Origin: Synechococcus sp. UW140
GTDB taxonomy: Bacteria > Cyanobacteriota > Cyanobacteriia > PCC-6307 > Cyanobiaceae
NCBI GenBank assembly: GCA_945875915.1
Contig: CAMCMT010000024.1
Span: forward strand, 1 to 40,386
DNA: 40,386 nt
Direction of reading: 5' to 3'
Shown here: positions 1 to 8,753 of the stretch, piece after piece
Numbering within the stretch: the first letter of the stretch is position 1
Layout: each line of letters opens with the position of its first letter
Notes under the pieces: model-generated
What the model was told of the DNA's origin: nothing
What the model saw: the letters and a program-made list of their open reading frames with translations, nothing else
Databases searched by the model: none
Position numbers and translations under genes: made by a program

Positions 1-345
1 CCGGCGGCAGGGCAGGTGCTGCCGTTGATCGCCGCTATCGTGCTTGCACGGTTCAACAACCGACCGATCTCTGAGATCTGCGCCATGGGAGGCCTAACCC
101 TCGACGACTTCACCAGCAGCCGCGCCTACCGCGAGATTTTCCGCGAAGGCGAGGCCGCCGGCGAGGCCCGCGGTGAAGCTTCCGTCACCCTGCGGCAATT
201 GAATCGCCGCTGCGGGCCCCTAAGCGCAGCCACCACCACCTCGATCCAAGCCCTGCCGTTGCCCCGGCTGGAGTTGCTGGCGGAAGCCCTGTTGGATTTC
301 ACCGGCCCCACCGATCTGCAGGCGTGGCTTGAGCAGCACGGCTGA
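1..345 (+). CDS. DUF4351 domain protein, C-terminal part (5' end outside window)
   Basis: The reading frame is open from base 1 to the TGA at 343-345, so the gene starts upstream of the window; a GTG at 16 is only an internal candidate start. The last ~60 residues (from the LRQLNRRCG segment to the end) resemble DUF4351, a short helical domain that in cyanobacteria usually caps Rpn-family (PD-(D/E)XK, recombination-promoting nuclease/putative transposase) proteins or DUF2887 proteins. Before it lies an Ala/Glu/Gly-rich linker (REGEAAGEARGEA), also common in those proteins. The nuclease domain itself would be off the left edge, so catalytic competence cannot be judged. Family assignment is by recognition of the C-terminal pattern; function is not established. 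Confidence 0.7.
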   Translation, partial: PAAGQVLPLIAAIVLARFNNRPISEICAMGGLTLDDFTSSRAYREIFREGEAAGEARGEASVTLRQLNRRCGPLSAATTTSIQALPLPRLELLAEALLDFTGPTDLQAWLEQHG

Positions 346-537
346 GGCTCTGCTGCTGCAGCGCAGGGGAAGGCTCCTGCTCTTGACAGCCAAGCTGGTT
401 ATTTCTCCCTTCCATCGTGATGGAGTGAGGGGGAAAGTTTCCCCCCCGGGGCTGCCATGGGCACCAGCCAAGGGATCTCCTGGCGCCGCCAACTCTCCAG
501 CGGGTTCTGACAAGCTGGGGTCACCTGGTCCAGCCCC
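346..537. other. Intergenic region with G/C-rich palindrome
   Basis: No gene is seen between the DUF4351 stop and the GH116 start. A near-perfect palindrome at 429-445 has arms GGGGGAAA and TTTCCCCC around a single G. It has no T-tract on either side, so it is not a clear terminator. A TTGACA at 383-388 looks like a -35 box, but no -10 hexamer lies at 16-18 bp spacing, so I do not call a promoter. Confidence 0.4.
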
Positions 538-3048
538 ATGGCGCCGTTTGGCCTCTCAGCCCTAAGTTCGCGACTGCGGGGCAAGGGTTCCGTAAAAGCC
601 AGCCCCTGGGCCGTGCCCCCTGCTAGCTGGTCGCGCCCCTTTGGCCTGGGCTGGGAGCAGCCCTACACGGTGCGCTACGCCAGCAACCTCGACGATGGCC
701 CCAGCCATGGCATGCCCCTGGGGGGCTTCGGCGCCGGCTGCATCGGCCGGGCGCCCGATGGCAACTTCAACCTCTGGCACCTCGATGGCGGCGAGCACTG
801 GTTTGGGACCTTGCCCGATTGCCAGTTCGCCCTGTTTGAAAGCGGAGCCCAGGGCCGCCGCGCCCATGCCCTGGCGGTGAAGCCGCAGGCCGATGCCTCC
901 CGGCCCGAGGCTGGCGAGCCCCTCCCCGCCTGGGACTGGTACCCCGCTAGCACCCCAGGGTGCAGCACTGGCACCTACGCCGCCCGCTATCCGCTCAGCT
1001 GGACCCAGTACGAAGGGGTGTTCGATGCCCAGGTGGGCGTGCAGGCCTTCAGTCCGATCCTGCCCGGTGATTACCAGCGCAGCAGCTATCCGGTGGCGGT
1101 GTTCGTTTGGACCGTCTCCAACCCCACCGACGCCCCCCTCGACCTCTCCCTGCTGCTGAGCTGGCGCAACACCACCGGCTGGTTCACCAATACGGATCCT
1201 TCGGCGGCGGTGACCTTCCGCGATGACGGCAGCCCGGAGCACAACTACGTGCCGGCCATTGGCCAGGGCGCCGGCCAGCGCAACCGCCAGGTGGATGGCG
1301 ACGGCCTGAGTGGTGTGCTGCTGGAAGGATCCCTCTCCGATCCCATCGACGAGGGCCAGGGCCAGTGGTGCCTCGCCACCAGCCCCCAGGAGGGGGTCGA
1401 GGTCCTGCGCTGCAGCCGCTGGGATCCCAGCGGCACCGGCTCGGAGCTGTGGGAGCCCTTCGCCCGCGACGGCTCGATTCCCCAAAGCGATAACGATCGA
1501 GCCAGCAGCGCCAGCGAGGCCGCCAGTGCGGCGCTGGCCGTGCGCTTCCGCCTGGAGCCCGGCCAAAGCCGCCAGATCCCCCTGGTGATCAGCTGGGACC
1601 TGCCAGTAACCGCCTATGCCACCGGCAGCCGCGCCCTGCGCCGCTACAGCGATTTCTTCTCGGCTACCGGCACCAACGCCGCCGCCATTGCAACTGAGGC
1701 CCTGCGCGATTGGCCCGCTTGGTTGCAGCAGATCGAGGCCTGGCAGCAGCCGGTGCTGGCCCGCACCGACCTGCCCGAGGCCCTGCGCATGGCCCTGTTC
1801 AACGAGCTCTACGACCTGGCCAGTGGCGGCAGCCTCTGGACGGCCGCCAGCAGCGCCGATCCGGTGGGCCAATTTGGCGTGCTCGAGTGCCTTGATTACG
1901 CCTGGTACGAAAGCCTCGATGTGCGGCTCTATGGCTCTTTTGCCCTGCTGCAACTTTGGCCCGAGCTTGATAAGGCGGTGTTGCGCAGTTTTGCCCGGGC
2001 GATTCCGGCCGCCGATGCCACGCTCCGGCCGATCGGTTGGTATTTCACCCAGGGCAAGGGCCGGGTCGAGGCGGCCCGCAAGCTGGCTGGTGCCACCCCC
2101 CACGATTTAGGTGCCCCGAACGAGCGGCCCTTTGAGGCCACCAACTACACCGCCTACCAGGATTGCAACCTCTGGAAAGACCTGGCCAGCGACTATGTGT
2201 TGCAGGTGTGGCGCACCTTCAAGCTGGCCCCCAATGGCGAAGACCTGCGCTTTTTGGCCGCTTGCTGGCCAGCCGCCGTGCAGGCCCTCCACTACCTCAA
2301 GGCCTTCGACACCAACAACGACGGCCTGCCCGATAACGGCGGCGCCCCCGACCAAACCTTCGACGACTGGCCCCTCAAAGGGGTGAGCGCCTACTGCGGT
2401 GCGCTCTGGATTGCCGCCCTGGAGGCGGCCCTGGCCATGGCCCAGCGCCTGCATCTCGATCTCGGCCTTGATACTTCCGAGGATCAACGCACCTTCGGCA
2501 GCTGGCTCGAACAATCCAGGTCCAACTTTGATCGATTGTTGTGGAATGGCGAGTTCTACAAGATTGATGCTGAGAGCGGCACGCCGGTGGTGATGGCGGA
2601 CCAACTCTGCGGCGATTTCTATGCCCGTTTATTGGGCCTGCCCAGCGTGGTGGCCGATGAGCGGGCCCAATCGGCCCTGCGGGCGGTGAAGGAGGCCTGT
2701 TTTGAGGGCTTCCAGGGCGGCAAGCTCGGCGTGGCCAATGGCCTGCGCCGCGACGGCACGCCCCTCGATCCCCATGGCACCCACCCGCTCGAGGTGTGGA
2801 CGGGCATCAACTTCGGCCTGGCCGCCTACTACCGCCTCATGGATCAAGGCGACACGGCCCTAGCGATTTGCGGCGCGGTGGTGGAGCAGGTGTACGGCGG
2901 CGGCCTCCAGTTCCGCACCCCGGAAGCGATCACGGGCGTCAACACCTTCCGGGCCTGCCACTACCTGCGGGCCATGGCGATCTGGGCCCTCTGGGCCACC
3001 CACACCGAGTGGCAAGTCATCCCTGGTGCGCAGCGGGAGGCGGTTTGA
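538..3048 (+). CDS. GH116 family glucosylceramidase / beta-glucosidase-like hydrolase
   Basis: An 836-residue protein of the GH116 (GBA2-type, non-lysosomal glucosylceramidase) family, which hydrolyses beta-glucosides by a retaining mechanism. The N-terminal beta-sandwich domain begins near residue 40 (GMPLGGFGAGCIGR motif) and the C-terminal (alpha/alpha)6 catalytic domain covers roughly residues 400-825. By comparison with characterised GH116 enzymes the nucleophile should be E450 in LECLDYAWYESLDVRLYGS and the acid/base D609 in TFDDWPLKGVSAYCG; both are present, so the enzyme looks intact. No signal peptide or membrane segment is visible, suggesting a cytosolic enzyme. The ATG at 538 gives about 35 residues before homology, so a later start is possible. 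The next gene begins 2 bp after the stop. The natural substrate in cyanobacteria (glucosylglycerol-like compound, glycolipid or other glucoside) is not shown by the sequence. Confidence 0.93.
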   Translation: MAPFGLSALSSRLRGKGSVKASPWAVPPASWSRPFGLGWEQPYTVRYASNLDDGPSHGMPLGGFGAGCIGRAPDGNFNLWHLDGGEHWFGTLPDCQFALFESGAQGRRAHALAVKPQADASRPEAGEPLPAWDWYPASTPGCSTGTYAARYPLSWTQYEGVFDAQVGVQAFSPILPGDYQRSSYPVAVFVWTVSNPTDAPLDLSLLLSWRNTTGWFTNTDPSAAVTFRDDGSPEHNYVPAIGQGAGQRNRQVDGDGLSGVLLEGSLSDPIDEGQGQWCLATSPQEGVEVLRCSRWDPSGTGSELWEPFARDGSIPQSDNDRASSASEAASAALAVRFRLEPGQSRQIPLVISWDLPVTAYATGSRALRRYSDFFSATGTNAAAIATEALRDWPAWLQQIEAWQQPVLARTDLPEALRMALFNELYDLASGGSLWTAASSADPVGQFGVLECLDYAWYESLDVRLYGSFALLQLWPELDKAVLRSFARAIPAADATLRPIGWYFTQGKGRVEAARKLAGATPHDLGAPNERPFEATNYTAYQDCNLWKDLASDYVLQVWRTFKLAPNGEDLRFLAACWPAAVQALHYLKAFDTNNDGLPDNGGAPDQTFDDWPLKGVSAYCGALWIAALEAALAMAQRLHLDLGLDTSEDQRTFGSWLEQSRSNFDRLLWNGEFYKIDAESGTPVVMADQLCGDFYARLLGLPSVVADERAQSALRAVKEACFEGFQGGKLGVANGLRRDGTPLDPHGTHPLEVWTGINFGLAAYYRLMDQGDTALAICGAVVEQVYGGGLQFRTPEAITGVNTFRACHYLRAMAIWALWATHTEWQVIPGAQREAV

Positions 3049-3050
3049 GA

Positions 3051-3620
3051 GTGCTCCGCGTCTCAACAAGCGCAGGGCTGGGTGGGGCCACCAACCCCCT
3101 GGGCCCTGGCCCCTGGAGCCTGCTCATGGGCTTGATCCTCACCCTCGCCATCCAGCTGCTGGCCGGGGCGCCGGCCCAGGCCCAAATCCACGGCCATGGC
3201 GATGAAAACGGCGGGCAGGTCGTGCGCAGCCTCGACAGCCTGCGCGACCTCGACGACCAGAGCTGGCAGCTGGTGGCCTACCGCGAGGGTCCGCCCGGGG
3301 GGCCCTTGCGCCTACGCATCGTTAGTTTTCCGGGGCGGGTGCGGCTCGACCACCCCACGGCCCTGCAGGTGAGCTCCGGCCGCAGCCATTGGGACCTGGC
3401 TGACATCACTACCGCCAACCCCAAGCTGGCCCGCGATGGCCGCGATGCTGCCGCCGAATTTGACCTGGGCCCTCTGCTGGCTGATTTGCAGCAAAACCGG
3501 CCGCTGCGACTGAGGCTGCCTGGGGTGTTTGTAGAGCTGCCGGTTCCCCCCTATGTGGTGGCCGAATGGCGCAGCCTGCCCGCTTGGGCCGAGGCGGCCG
3601 GTGGGGCCGACGCCGCTTGA
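3051..3620 (+). CDS. DUF3122 exported protein
   Basis: GTG at 3051 lies 2 bp after the GH116 stop and gives 189 residues. An N-terminal hydrophobic stretch (about residues 26-43) ends in GAPAQAQ, a plausible signal-peptidase site, so the protein is probably exported to periplasm or thylakoid lumen. ATG 3126 would also give a signal peptide but leaves no positive n-region, so I prefer 3051. The body (VVRSLDSLRDLDDQSWQLVAY, then LRLRIVSFPGRVRLDHP) fits the cyanobacterial DUF3122 family, which has no established function. The 3' end overlaps the proposed ribD start by 4 bp (TTGA). Family call is from pattern recognition. Confidence 0.8.
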   Translation: MLRVSTSAGLGGATNPLGPGPWSLLMGLILTLAIQLLAGAPAQAQIHGHGDENGGQVVRSLDSLRDLDDQSWQLVAYREGPPGGPLRLRIVSFPGRVRLDHPTALQVSSGRSHWDLADITTANPKLARDGRDAAAEFDLGPLLADLQQNRPLRLRLPGVFVELPVPPYVVAEWRSLPAWAEAAGGADAA

Positions 3621-4753
3621 GCCCAGCCGCCCCCTTGCAAGCCACGGCTGAGCAGGCGGCCCGCTGGCGCCCCTGGATGCAGCGGGCCCTGCAGCTGGCG
3701 TCCCTGGGCCAGGGCCGCACCAGCCCCAACCCGATGGTGGGTTGTGTGGTGCTCGCTGCCAGCGGCCAGCTCGTGGGTGAAGGCTTCCATGCCCAAGCCG
3801 GCCTGCCCCACGCCGAAGTGGGAGCCCTGCGCCAGGCGGGCGAGCGGGCCCGGGGCGGCACGGCGATCGTGACCCTGGAGCCCTGCTGCCACCACGGCCG
3901 CACCCCCCCCTGCAGCCAAGCCCTGCTGGCCGCCGGCATCGGCCGGGTGGTGGTGGCGATGGTGGATCCCGATTCCCGCGTGGCCGGCCAGGGCCTGGCC
4001 CAATTACGGGCCGCCGGCGTTGAGGTGATCGCCGGGGTTTGCGGCGCCGAGGCCAGGCAGTTGAACCGGGCCTTCATCCATCGGGTTACCACGGGCCGCC
4101 CCCTGGGGATTTTGAAATGGGCCATGAGCCTCGATGGCCGCACGGCCCTGCCCAATGGCTCCAGCCAGTGGATTAGCGGCCCCGAGGCCCGGGCCTGGGT
4201 CCACCGCCTGCGCGGCCAGGTGGACGCGGTGATCGTGGGCGGCGGCACCCTGCGCGCCGACGACCCCCTGCTCACCAGCCGGGGACTGGGTCCCCGCGAG
4301 CCCCTGCGGGTGGTGCTGTCGCGCAGCCTGGACCTGCCCCCGCAACGCCAGCTCTGGGACCAGGGCCCAGCACCGACCCTGGTGGTGCATGGACCCGAAG
4401 CCAGCGCTCAGGGGCGCCAACAGCTGGACCAATTGGGGGTGGAGCGCCTGGAGCTCGATCCCTGCACTCCCTTGACTGTGTTGGCAGCCTTGGCCCAGCG
4501 GGGCTGTAACCAGGTGCTGTGGGAATGCGGTCCGCCCTTGGCGGCAGAGGCCCTGAGGCAAGGCTGCGTGCAGCAGGTTGCGGCGGTGATCGCACCGAAG
4601 CTGTTGGGGGGTGTGGCGGCGCGGACGCCTTTGGGTGATTTAGGGCTGGAGGATGTGAATGGGGCGCAGGAGTGGGATGGTCAGGGAGTGGAGCGGTTGG
4701 GGGTGGATTGGCTGTGGCACTTGAACAACAGCCCTAGGACGATTCAGTCCTAG
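3617..4753 (+). CDS. ribD: Bifunctional riboflavin deaminase/reductase RibD
   Basis: RibD performs the second and third steps of riboflavin synthesis: deamination of the GTP-derived pyrimidine and reduction of its ribosyl chain. The N-terminal cytidine-deaminase-like domain carries the zinc motif H65-A-E67 and [11 protein letters not shown] with C90 and C99. The reductase domain starts near residue 155 ([14 protein letters not shown]) and includes [18 protein letters not shown]. Both domains appear complete over 378 residues. The start is uncertain: TTG 3617 overlaps the upstream stop as TTGA, while ATG 3677 begins directly at the conserved MQRALQLAS helix; an upstream GTG at 3566 would overlap the DUF3122 gene by 55 bp and is less likely. 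The 3' end overlaps the convergent lipA stop by 4 bp. Confidence 0.93.
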   Translation: MSPAAPLQATAEQAARWRPWMQRALQLASLGQGRTSPNPMVGCVVLAASGQLVGEGFHAQAGLPHAEVGALRQAGERARGGTAIVTLEPCCHHGRTPPCSQALLAAGIGRVVVAMVDPDSRVAGQGLAQLRAAGVEVIAGVCGAEARQLNRAFIHRVTTGRPLGILKWAMSLDGRTALPNGSSQWISGPEARAWVHRLRGQVDAVIVGGGTLRADDPLLTSRGLGPREPLRVVLSRSLDLPPQRQLWDQGPAPTLVVHGPEASAQGRQQLDQLGVERLELDPCTPLTVLAALAQRGCNQVLWECGPPLAAEALRQGCVQQVAAVIAPKLLGGVAARTPLGDLGLEDVNGAQEWDGQGVERLGVDWLWHLNNSPRTIQS

Positions 4754-5670
4754 TTGTCCTTGTCCCCGGCGTGATAACTACTGCGCACCAAGGGACCACT
4801 GCGCACCTGCTTAAATCCCAACTCTGAGGCTATGGAGCCCAGCTCCTCAAACTCTGCGGGGCTCCAATAGCGGGCCACCGGGATATGGGCCAGGGAAGGC
4901 CGCAGGTATTGCCCGAGGGTGAGGCGTTGACAACCAACCCTGCGCAAATCCGCCAGGGCTTCCACCACGTCCTCCCTGGTTTCGCCCAGCCCCAGCATTA
5001 GGCCTGATTTGGTGGGGATCTGGGGCGCCAGCTCCCGGGCCGCCGCCAGCAGGGCTAACGAACGCTCGTAGGTGGCGCCGCGGCGCACCTCCCCCTGGAG
5101 CCGTTGCACCGTTTCCAGGTTGTGGTTGAAGCAGGCCGGTTTGGCCGCCAGCACGCTGGCTAGGCGTTGGCGTTGGGCCTCGATGGCATCTGCTTCGTTC
5201 CGCTGGCCGCCCCAGAAATCCGGGGTGAGCACCTCGATCGCAACCAGGGGATTGCGGTGGCGGATGGCGGCCATGGTGGCCGTAAACAGGCCGGCGCCAT
5301 GGTCGGGGAGGTCGTCGCGGGCCACGGCCGTGAGCACCACATAGCGCAGGCCCAAAGCGATCACGGCCTCGGCCACCCGCCCGGCTTCGGCGCCATCCAC
5401 GGGGCTGGGTGCCTCGCCCTTCTCCACCTGGCAAAAGGCGCAGCTGCGGGTGCAGATCGGGCCGCCCAGCAGGAAGGTGGCGGTGCCTTTGGCGTAGCAC
5501 TCGCCGCGGTTGGGGCAGCGGCCCTCCTCGCAGATCGTGTGCAGCCGTTGCTGCTTCACCACCGCTTGCACCCGTTCCAGCTCACTGGCGTTGCCGATCG
5601 GCATGCGCAGCCAGGCCGGTAGGCGCTCGGACGGGGCGATGGCGCTAAAGCGGCTGGGGCGGCGGACCAT
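4750..5670 (-). CDS. lipA: Lipoyl synthase
   Basis: A radical SAM enzyme that inserts two sulfurs into protein-bound octanoyl groups to make lipoate, used by pyruvate dehydrogenase and the glycine cleavage H protein. At 306 residues it has the usual length. The auxiliary iron-sulfur cluster Cys are C47, C52 and C58 ([12 protein letters not shown]) and the radical SAM Cys are C73, C77 and C80 (CTRSCAFC). The C-terminal RSSYHAGD motif supplies the conserved Ser ligand. ATG start at 5670. It lies 49 bp downstream of recR on the same strand, probably co-transcribed. Cyanobacteria often have two lipA copies; whether this is the only one cannot be told from the window. Confidence 0.96.
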   Translation of the reverse strand: MVRRPSRFSAIAPSERLPAWLRMPIGNASELERVQAVVKQQRLHTICEEGRCPNRGECYAKGTATFLLGGPICTRSCAFCQVEKGEAPSPVDGAEAGRVAEAVIALGLRYVVLTAVARDDLPDHGAGLFTATMAAIRHRNPLVAIEVLTPDFWGGQRNEADAIEAQRQRLASVLAAKPACFNHNLETVQRLQGEVRRGATYERSLALLAAARELAPQIPTKSGLMLGLGETREDVVEALADLRRVGCQRLTLGQYLRPSLAHIPVARYWSPAEFEELGSIASELGFKQVRSGPLVRSSYHAGDKDN

Positions 5671-5719
5671 GGTCGGGGGTGGGGAGCGTTGTCCTGATTG
5701 GTGTCGAGGGGGGGTTGGC

Positions 5720-6337
5720 CTACTCCATGGGCCGGCGGCCCTCCAGGGCCCGGGCCAGGGTCACCTCATCGGCGTATTCGAGTTCGCTGCCCACCGGCAG
5801 GCCGTAGGCGATGCGGCTCACCTGGGTGAAGGGCTTGAGCAGCCGGGCCAAATAGAGGCTGGTGGTGTCGCCTTCAACGCTGGGCGTGAGGGCCAGGATC
5901 ACTTCGCTGATCTGGTCGCGATCGACCCTGTTAACGAGGGGCTGGATGTGCAGCAACTCGGGGCCCACCCCATCCATCGGTGAGATCAGTCCGCCCAGCA
6001 CGTGGTATTGCCCCTTGTATTCGCGGGTGCGTTCCAGGGCCAGCAGGTCGCGGGAATCGGCCACCACGCAAAGGATGCCGGTGTGGCGCTCCTGGTTACG
6101 GCAGATCTCACAGAGGGGTTCGGCCGAGAGGTGGAAGCAGCTCTGGCACTGGCCCACCTGGCTGCGGGCGGCCAGCAGGGCATCGGCAAAGCTATGGATC
6201 TGCTCCTCCGGCTGTCGTAGGAGGTGCAAGGCCAGCCGCTGGGCCGTCCGCGGACCAATGCCCGGCAGCCGCTCGAACTGGTCGATCAACCGGGCTAGGG
6301 GGCGCGTGAAGCCGCTCAGAGGGATCTCGCAGGTCAA
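5720..6337 (-). CDS. recR: Recombination mediator protein RecR
   Basis: RecR works with RecO/RecF to load RecA on gapped single-stranded DNA. The 205-residue protein shows the N-terminal helix-hairpin-helix ([20 protein letters not shown]), the four-Cys zinc finger ([16 protein letters not shown]) and the Toprim domain ([16 protein letters not shown], with [16 protein letters not shown]). The start is TTG at 6337: an in-frame TAG lies three codons upstream and no ATG or GTG occurs before the conserved region. It diverges from the psbP gene across only 50 bp, so both promoters must sit in that short gap or overlap the coding regions. lipA follows on the same strand. Confidence 0.96.
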   Translation of the reverse strand: MTCEIPLSGFTRPLARLIDQFERLPGIGPRTAQRLALHLLRQPEEQIHSFADALLAARSQVGQCQSCFHLSAEPLCEICRNQERHTGILCVVADSRDLLALERTREYKGQYHVLGGLISPMDGVGPELLHIQPLVNRVDRDQISEVILALTPSVEGDTTSLYLARLLKPFTQVSRIAYGLPVGSELEYADEVTLARALEGRRPME

Positions 6338-6387
6338 CGAAATCTAAGAGTGCCCGGATCGTCCGTTGGGGTAGGCGGGACGGGACA

Positions 6388-6966
6388 ATGGCTGCCATCT
6401 CCCTTCCTTTCCCCATGGCCAGCCTTCGCACCCGGGTGCCGCGTTTGCTGGTCGCCCTGCTGGCCGTGCTGCTGGTGGGCTGCAGTGCCGCCGCCGCCGG
6501 GCTCAATTCCTTCCAGAGCCCCGATGGGCGCTACGCCTTCCTTTACCCCACCGGCTGGACCCGGGTGCAGGTGAGCGAGGGTCCCCAGGTGGTGTTCCAC
6601 GACCTGATCAACAGCGATGAAACCCTCAGCCTGGTGATCTCCGATGTGAATCCCACCAACGACCTCGAAAACCTCGGCAGCGCCGTCGCCGTGGGCGAGC
6701 GGCTGGCCCGGGTCGTGATTGCTCCGGCGGGCAGTGGCCGCGACGCCACCTTGGTGGAAGCCGTGGAGCGCCAGGACGGCAGCCACACCTTCTACGACCT
6801 GGAATACGCGGTGCACCTCAACGACCGCGACCGCCATGAACTGGCCACCGTCGTGATCGATCGGGGCCGGCTTTACACCCTGGCCGCCAGCACCAACGAG
6901 CTGCGCTGGCCCAAAGTCAAGACCCTGTTCCACCAGGTGATTACCTCCTTCACCCTCCAGATTTGA
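6388..6966 (+). CDS. PsbP-family thylakoid lipoprotein (CyanoP type)
   Basis: A 192-residue secreted lipoprotein of the PsbP fold, the cyanobacterial relative of the plant oxygen-evolving-complex protein and a photosystem II assembly/stability factor on the lumenal side. A charged n-region (RTRVPR) and a hydrophobic stretch lead to the lipobox LLVGC with C32 as the lipidated residue. The mature domain shows the PsbP start (FQSPDGRYAFLYPTGW) and runs to the C terminus (TSFTLQI). ATG 6415 would give a shorter, more typical signal peptide (MASLRTRVP) and may be the true start. The gene diverges from recR. Good confidence in family; the paralogue (CyanoP versus another PsbP-like protein) is less certain. 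Confidence 0.9.
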   Translation: MAAISLPFPMASLRTRVPRLLVALLAVLLVGCSAAAAGLNSFQSPDGRYAFLYPTGWTRVQVSEGPQVVFHDLINSDETLSLVISDVNPTNDLENLGSAVAVGERLARVVIAPAGSGRDATLVEAVERQDGSHTFYDLEYAVHLNDRDRHELATVVIDRGRLYTLAASTNELRWPKVKTLFHQVITSFTLQI

Positions 6967-6998
6967 GGGGTGGTCCTGGGATTGGCGTGATCGTGTTT

Positions 6999-7051
6999 GG
7001 CTGATGCTTACGGGTTGATGCTCACAGGCTGATGGTGATGGGCTGATGGTG
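6999..7051. repeat. Degenerate GGCTGATG tandem repeats
   Basis: Four imperfect copies of a 13-15 bp unit centred on GGCTGATG or GGTTGATG occupy the gap just before the DAO-type oxidoreductase start. They could be replication slippage in a leader, or repeated short binding sites; the sequence does not distinguish these. Confidence 0.5.
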
Positions 7052-7059
7052 GACGACCC

Positions 7060-8166
7060 ATGGTGTTGGTGATTGGTGGCGGCCTGGCCGGCAGTCTTGC
7101 GGCCCTAGCCCTGCGGGAGCGGGGCCTGCCGGTGACCCTGCTGAGCCAGGAGCCGGCGCCAGCCACCGCGAGCCAATGCAGCTATGGCGGTGTGCCCTGG
7201 TGGGCGGCGCCGGCCCTGGCCAGGGCACCCGAGCTCTGGCAATCCCTCGAACGCCGCCATGGCCCCCTGGGCTGGCAGAGCTGCACGCTCACCCTCCATG
7301 GCGGCTGCGCCAATCCATCGGCCATTGCTACGGCCGATCCCCAGGCCCTGGCGGCTGCGGGCGCTGGCATGAAGGCCCTCCTGGCGGCGGCGGGAGAGAC
7401 CGGGCTGGATCTCCTGGGCGACCAAGGCCAGCTGCTGGGCCTGGAGCTGCCCTACGGGCGGGTTGATGGCGTAGTCCTGGCGGCTGCCCTGCCAGCGGCC
7501 CTGGAGCGGGCCGGGGTTAGGCGGCATACGGGCTCAGCCCTGGCGCTGGAGTCTCCGGGGGGATCGCCCTGGCGGGTGCGGCTAGCCGGGGGTGACACCC
7601 TTGAGGCGGACACCGTGCTGCTGGCGGCGGGGGCTGCCACAACCCAGCTTTGGCCGCCCTTAGCGCCGGAGCTGGCCACCAGCTGGGCGGGAGTGTTGGC
7701 CCTCAGCGCTAAAGATCTGGCCACCAGCGACCTGCCGCCAGGGGCAACCGCCGGCATTGTCATGCCCCTATTGGGCCAGCGCCAGGCCCTGGAGCAGCAA
7801 ACCCCCAGCCTGGGGGAGGCCCGGGCGGTGGTCGATGCGGGATTGGCCCCCTGGGGAGCCGACTGGTTGCTGGGCCAGATCAGCCTGGTCAATCCCCTCG
7901 GCCAGTTCGATCCCGAGCCCGATCCAGCCTGGATGGAGGCGCGCCTGCGCTCCGGCCTGGCCCGGGTCTGGCCCCAGCTGGCCTGGCTACCGGCCCGTTA
8001 TCACCAGCTGCCGGTGAGTTTCACGGTCAGCGGGGTCCCGCTCCTCGGGCCGGTGGCCCAGGCCCCGGGCCTGTGGGTCTGCGCCGGAGTGGGCGCCCCC
8101 TTTGCCGCCCTGCCGCCCCTGCTCGAGACCCTGGCTGACCAGCTGGCGGCCGGCTCGGGGTCCTAG
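7060..8166 (+). CDS. FAD-dependent oxidoreductase, DAO (D-amino acid/glycine oxidase-like) family
   Basis: A 368-residue flavoprotein. The N terminus is a Rossmann dinucleotide motif (VLVIGGGLAGSLAALALRE) followed by LPVTLLSQE, where the second strand contacts the FAD ribose. Near the C terminus, VSFTVSGVPLLGPVAQAPGLWVCAGVGAPFAALPP matches the second FAD-binding segment of DAO-fold enzymes. The substrate cannot be read from the sequence: glycine oxidase (ThiO), amino acid oxidases and related dehydrogenases share this architecture, and nothing next to it is a thiamine gene. No signal peptide. The ATG at 7060 is preceded by TGATG repeats and lacks an obvious Shine-Dalgarno sequence. Confidence 0.85.
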   Translation: MVLVIGGGLAGSLAALALRERGLPVTLLSQEPAPATASQCSYGGVPWWAAPALARAPELWQSLERRHGPLGWQSCTLTLHGGCANPSAIATADPQALAAAGAGMKALLAAAGETGLDLLGDQGQLLGLELPYGRVDGVVLAAALPAALERAGVRRHTGSALALESPGGSPWRVRLAGGDTLEADTVLLAAGAATTQLWPPLAPELATSWAGVLALSAKDLATSDLPPGATAGIVMPLLGQRQALEQQTPSLGEARAVVDAGLAPWGADWLLGQISLVNPLGQFDPEPDPAWMEARLRSGLARVWPQLAWLPARYHQLPVSFTVSGVPLLGPVAQAPGLWVCAGVGAPFAALPPLLETLADQLAAGSGS

Positions 8167-8246
8167 ATCGGGCTCCTAGGGCGGGCTCGCGTTAGAGGGC
8201 GCTGGGGTTGGCAGCCGGCCCGGCTTTGCCCCACCATGGGGAGATA

Positions 8247-8753
8247 ATGACTATTCAGCTCACCTCGGACCTTGAGGTCCTGATGCGCATGGGCCTGGCC
8301 GTGCTCTGCGGCCTGGCCATGGGCCTCAACCGGTCCCATCCCGCCTCCGGTCCCCAGCCGAACCGCCTGCGGGTGCACGTGCTGGTGGGCTTGAGTGCCT
8401 GCCTGCTGGTACTGGCGGCCGGGCCCGACCTGGATGCCCGCAGCCGGGCGATCCAGGGGGTGGCCACGGGGGTGGGTTTCCTGGGGGCGGGCGAAATCCT
8501 GGTGGAACAGGGCAGTAAGAGAGGAAGCAGCCCCCAGGTCCATGGCCTCACCAGTGCGGCCTCGATCTGGTTCACCGCCTCCTTGGGGGTGACCGTGGCC
8601 GCCTCCACGCCGGTGCTGGCGTCGGTGGCCCTGCTCCTGGCCCTGATCACCCTCTCCCGCCACGAACCCGCCAGTTGGGAGCTCCACAGTGGCGACCCCA
8701 CCGAACCCAGGGAGCTTCCAGCCCCTAGCCAAGACCCCAAAAACCATGGTTGA
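8247..8753 (+). CDS. MgtC/SapB family membrane protein
   Basis: A 168-residue protein matching the MgtC N-terminal membrane domain: MGLAVLCGLAMGLNR, NRLRVHVLVGLSACLLVL, IQGVATGVGFLGAGEIL, then VHGLTSAASIWFTASLGVTVAAS are the family's conserved blocks in order. Four hydrophobic segments are visible. The soluble ACT-like C-terminal domain of pathogen MgtC is absent, as in many environmental members. MgtC proteins are linked to growth at low magnesium and to modulation of the F-ATPase; that role is not demonstrated for this form. ATG 8247 is preceded by GGGGAG at good spacing, better than the in-frame start at 8208. The next gene's start overlaps this stop by 8 bp. Confidence 0.88.
   Translation: MTIQLTSDLEVLMRMGLAVLCGLAMGLNRSHPASGPQPNRLRVHVLVGLSACLLVLAAGPDLDARSRAIQGVATGVGFLGAGEILVEQGSKRGSSPQVHGLTSAASIWFTASLGVTVAASTPVLASVALLLALITLSRHEPASWELHSGDPTEPRELPAPSQDPKNHG

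Noticed and set aside
383-388. TTGACA box before the GH116 gene
   Set aside because: No -10 hexamer at usable spacing.
562-2103. Long minus-strand ORF (513 codons) opposite the GH116 gene
   Set aside because: Low-complexity Gly/Ala-rich translation lying antisense to a clear enzyme gene; a GC-rich shadow frame.
3409-4275. Minus-strand ORF opposite DUF3122/ribD
   Set aside because: Arg/Pro/Ala-rich shadow of conserved ribD codons.
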